Assembly: GCA_008360975.2 (NCBI GenBank)
Contig: CM039187.1
Coordinates: 18,753,495 to 18,817,494 of the forward strand
Source: Lichenostomus cassidix
Taxonomy: Eukaryota > Chordata > Aves > Passeriformes > Meliphagidae
Length of the DNA: 64,000 bases
Direction of reading: 5' to 3'
A model generated the notes under the pieces. The model had not been told where the DNA came from. It ran no database searches and saw only the letters and a list, made by a program, of their open reading frames with translations. The position numbers were made by a program, and so were the translations under genes. Of the stretch, positions 60,225 to 64,000 are shown piece after piece (the first letter of the stretch is position 1; each line of letters starts with the position of its first letter).

Positions 60225-60440
60225 AACATGATTCTTATGTACCAATAAGAGGCAGAATCGTGTTCTAATCCAGTTGTCTAATGAGCCTAGCATCTTTGAA
60301 TTAAATAAACTCTGCAAGTATTACTTTTTATTGTGCTTTCATTAAAGCGAAGAAGTTTCTTCCCTTGCTGATTGCAAAGATTTTAAAACAGAGGTTCATT
60401 TGCATTTCTGAGAGTTTCTAATTCTCTGCCCTCTGCATCA
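60225..60440. promoter_or_regulatory. Enhancer-like block with octamer word
   Basis: The octamer ATTTGCAT is at 60,398-60,405. GAATTAAATAAACTCTGC (about 60,299), TTCATTAAAGCGAAG (about 60,338, with a retained CpG) and CTTGCTGATTGCAAAG (C/EBP-like ATTGCAAAG) lie within 150 bases. Motif-based inference. Confidence 0.25.
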
Positions 60441-61799
60441 AAGAATGTACTACATTTTGTGATGAGTCACACCAATTTTCCCTTGCCATGAACTGGTAGG
60501 TCCCAATGTTTCCAAGAAAGGCTACTCCCCAGATTTCATTACATCACTCTTGAATTTAAAAAAAAAGAACCAAATTCTTCAAGCTCTTTTCTACAGTTAC
60601 CACCAAAAATGCCTGTACTCATCAAGATTGGGTTTTCCCTCCAGAAAAGCTTAAAGATTACTCATAGGACACTCACCAAATTTATAAGAAGGAAACAAAG
60701 ATAGCAGTAATATAAAGACAAAGGAAACAGTGCTACAATTCTGTGTTTTGTTTATCCCTCAGTGATACAGAAGCATACCAACATCACAACGGACAAAGTA
60801 CTACCCACCTGCAGTTAAAAGATAAACTAAAGAGATGCTCGAATATGGGTTGGTTTTCAGCCTTTGGGTCTAAACCAAAGCACAGAAAAGCCTAACAGAG
60901 GGAAGAGTAACTCCTCAGCCAAGGCTGTGGCTCACTTGACTGGAAACAGACACTATGCCGGGCAAGTCTACATTAGACAACACAGAAAAGAATGTAAGAA
61001 GGAGTAGTTTTCCTCACTTTGCAAATGGATAATGCAAATACAGACTATGCTACCCCAAGATCAAAACACACATTTTTAACAGAACCAGAAATAAAAGCCA
61101 CATTGCCTACCACTCACAGACTTCATTAAAAAAGAATAAAATAAGATTTTGTAATAAAGAAAACAGCTCAAGGTAGGAAAAAAACCTGGTTTTCAGACCA
61201 ATGGATATATTGTCATTATTTCAACTGACAATCTTTATCTACTCCATATCTTTGGAGTGTCATGACTGAAACAAAATCCTGTTTTACTGAAAAACTGCAA
61301 TCACCACCTTCTTTTAAACATTTTCCCAGACAAAATGGAAGCTGGGCAGAATCTGCATAGCAGTATGACATCTTCTATGAGTCCAGCAGTTAGAAGACAG
61401 AGCAAAAGATGTGTCAGAGCATACCAACCAGTGGGCAGCAGCAGTTTTGTGCATAGCACTGCCATTCAAACAGAAATTTTCCAAAGACATACAGCACTGA
61501 CATTTTAAACTTCTTTCCCAGCATGAAGGCTGCATCATGACATGATCCAAATTTAACCTCGATAGGCTCTATGCTGCCACAGCTGGGATGCTCCCTGTAC
61601 CCAAGGCAGCTAATGCAAGCTTTGCTGAATTTATTTATTTTTTGGCACCAGTCAGAAGTCCAAAGCACCTTTTACTTCTCAGTCTAATGCACAATTTCTG
61701 CCATATGAAAGCATAGGTTGTTATATTACTGTAGAGTGACTTCAGCCAAGATGATGACCAACTCCCTAGCTGGATGTACCCATAGGAAGAAACCTTTCT
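60441..61799. other. Non-coding DNA, no gene seen
   Basis: Unique AT-rich sequence. Open frames are below 85 codons and unrecognised. Confidence 0.5.
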
Positions 61800-61930
61800 C
61801 AATAAGTTTGTGATAGGAATATACTAAACATGAAAAGTTTAGATACACTGAGAGATTAAACAACTTGGCAAGGTCACGGGGTAGGACAATGTTATATCTC
61901 GCACAGAGCTTAGTTTCCTGGCATTTCTGC
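61800..61930 (-). mobile_element. MIR-type SINE relic (antisense)
   Basis: ACACTGAGAGATTAAACAACTTGGCAAGGTCACGGGGTAGGAC (about 61,845-61,887) matches the antisense 'agagaggttaagtaacttgcccaaggtcacacagctag' core. Flanking parts are diverged. Confidence 0.55.
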
Positions 61931-64000
61931 TTCTATATTAAGGTGCACCCTGGAACAGAACAACCTGGTGTGCACAAATTACTTGCTCACTTGAAGATCT
62001 TTTTCCTTTCTTCTTGTACAGGACAAGGTAGCACAATCATCCCCTCCACACATGGAACACTCCACAATTAGCACACTGCAACATCACAAGCTGTGTATTA
62101 CAGCTTTGTTATGTCAGATAAATTCACTTGGGTACCAGTAGCTTCCTTAAGGCATGCTCGATAAAAAAATACTAAAAATCTCCTACCAGCATCTCTCAGG
62201 ACATTAGACTTCACTACAAGCATTTAAATTTTTGCCCCAACAGTTCAATTTCAAATCCTGAGCCACAAAATATGAAGGGAAAGCAAATTTAACATCTAAA
62301 CCAAAAAGAGTGATCTTGTATGAGCTGTTAACTGTCCTGTCACTGGCTAAAGCTTCAAGTACTTAATTTTTAGTTCTCTGTTTTCACTAGAGCTCTGAAA
62401 GTGCACCAGCAGGTGCTGGTCTTAGGTTTACAGATACTGTCACACTCATCTAAATAGGAATTTTAGGGCACTGACTATCCCAGCTGCCTTTTTTCTTTTA
62501 CACCCAGATGTAACACAATTTCTACCTTTTTTTTTCCTTCCCCTCCCATTCAGTGATGCCCAAAAAATAAGCATGGTACCAGCAACATGAATCTTTCTAC
62601 ATCAGACAGTGCAATGCATTAATATACCCTGAAGATAAAAAGTATGTCTCCTCCCAGGACTGGCCAGAGGAAGAAGATGCTCTGTTCAGTGAAGCATCTC
62701 CTGGCTGGTGGGAATTGACATGCATTCTCTGTACCCAAAACTACATGAGGATGAACTTTTGACTTCAACCCCTGCCAGGACTGAAGAACTTAAAACTTCT
62801 TTGTCCTCTCCCTGTAAAGCAATCCCTTTTTACTGTGATGTCTGGGTGAAGGTGGCAACTAAGGCTCAGCCTTCTGTCATGGCCAATATCATTCCAGATT
62901 TAGCCTGACATCATCAAAGTTCATGCTGAACTGCCAACTTCTCTCCTTGTTTTCATCAATTTAATGCTTTTTTTTCTAAACATATGGATATGTCACAACT
63001 CTGAGGGCATACCTTTCCTAGCTGTCTTTTCCTCCTTCACTGTCACTATTTCATTTATGTATATAAAGATTCCTAGATCAAATACAGATCACTCAACATC
63101 CTGACATTCTCAAGAGCTAGCTATGAACTCTGATTATCACAGAAATTTTCCTAAAACAAGTATTGCACAGAGTCTATTTTCTCTGCTTAGTGAAACCTCA
63201 GCCAGCATAATCCTGACATGTGGAACTTCCACATGCTCAGCCACTGGACACTACTATGAAACAAGGAGATGGTGAGTCATTGCTCAGAGCTTCAAGTTTC
63301 TGCAGGTGTGCTACACTGTCAAGGAAAGTTGAAGTCATAGCTAAGAAAACAATATGTCACAGAAAATTACACTCAATCGTGATAGAAGACAATAGCAAAG
63401 CATGACAAAATACGGCCTACTAGTAAAATGCAAAGCAATGCTATATCCTCACTCCTAAAAAGTAATTTAGGGGAGCTGAGACCATTTCAGAGGACAGAGC
63501 ATCCCAAAAGCACGGTCCTTCAAGAACAGAACTAGTGGCAACTGCCACTAGAACAACAGTAACAGCGGTTGGATAATGAAAGACTTACTTATGTGCTAGG
63601 AGCTAATATCAAGGTAGAGTGGAATGCTTTTTCTTTTAGACCAGCCCAGGCAGGTTCACGCAACATTTGGATAGTTATGAAATTCTTTTAGGCAAGAGGA
63701 ATAACAAGTCTATCACCAAAGACAGCATAAGAACAAAAAGGCTACCATGAGGGGGCACTGAAAGAAGGCACTAGCTCTGCAACTAGGGAAAGGATTCTTG
63801 CAGAAATATCATTATGAGATATCAGGAAGAAAAGGCCATCTACCTGGTGCCTGTTCTCAAGGATGCAATGTTGTAGAAGAACAAAGCAGAGAAGGAAAGA
63901 AAGAAAGAAATCAATATGAAGTTCCTTCAGGAATGCAGTGAACACAGGGGGTGCTTCTGTTTGGCAGCCCCAGGACGCTTGCAGCCTTGGCTCAGATTGT
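61931..64000. other. Non-coding DNA, no gene seen
   Basis: Unique sequence. A good acceptor (CTCCTCCCAG at 62,648-62,657) precedes a 34-codon frame, and CTTTTTCTTTTAG near 63,639 precedes another 36-codon frame; neither is recognised. A 9-bp-arm palindrome lies at 63,532-63,551 and a (GAAA)4 run at about 63,897-63,909. Confidence 0.45.

Noticed and set aside
1..64000. CRISPR arrays, operons, integrons or other prokaryotic systems
   Set aside because: No direct-repeat/spacer pattern, no dense coding or ribosome-binding sites; the sequence is clearly vertebrate nuclear DNA.

Overview
This window reads as nuclear DNA of a bird, most likely an intron or a gene-poor interval with many putative control elements. 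The basis is the repeat content. CR1 LINEs of the avian kind are present: a roughly 930-bp copy at 40,082-41,010 (minus), a short 3' end at 9,150-9,268 (plus) and a worn 3' end at 48,270-48,350 (minus). There is one short LTR with avian-style core signals, several very old MIR/L2/L3-type fragments, and no Alu, L1 or other mammalian young repeats. Interspersed repeat density is low, as is usual in birds. The species cannot be told from what is visible.

I found no convincing protein-coding gene. Every long open frame comes from the GGAA tetranucleotide array (13,031-13,600), a CpG-rich segment, low-complexity sequence, or is of a length expected by chance. A few short segments have a good splice acceptor plus either a good donor or an early stop, and a readable frame (301-357 plus, 34,456-34,511 plus, 15,282-15,378 minus). 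They are offered as low-confidence exon candidates that need RNA or cross-species data. Two more (17,622-17,744 and 33,630-33,842, both plus) could be non-coding RNA exons.

Layout. 1-13,000: AT-rich non-coding DNA with two blocks dense in homeodomain and TCF-type words (300-720; 2,980-3,130), a solo LTR flanked by a 6-bp duplication (4,100-4,359), MIR relics, a CR1 3' end, and a perfect 19-bp inverted repeat (12,496-12,540). 13,031-13,600: polypurine GGAA array. 14,640-15,345: CpG island with a G-quadruplex motif. 15,650-34,500: sparse non-coding DNA holding a damaged Ty3/gypsy-like reverse transcriptase fragment (22,412-22,729), an old CR1/L3-type reverse transcriptase fragment (29,400-29,670) and several enhancer-like blocks. 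40,082-41,010: the main CR1. 49,020-49,430: second CpG island with a strong CTCF-type site and an 18-bp palindrome. 49,500-64,000: MIR/L2 relics and enhancer-like blocks (51,610-51,760; 53,225-53,400; 57,780-58,330; 60,225-60,440).

No multi-gene system, CRISPR array, tRNA, rRNA or recognisable microRNA was found. The most unusual item is the gypsy-type reverse transcriptase remnant, because this retroelement class is scarce in bird genomes. All calls come from reading the sequence; conservation, expression and repeat-library searches were not run.
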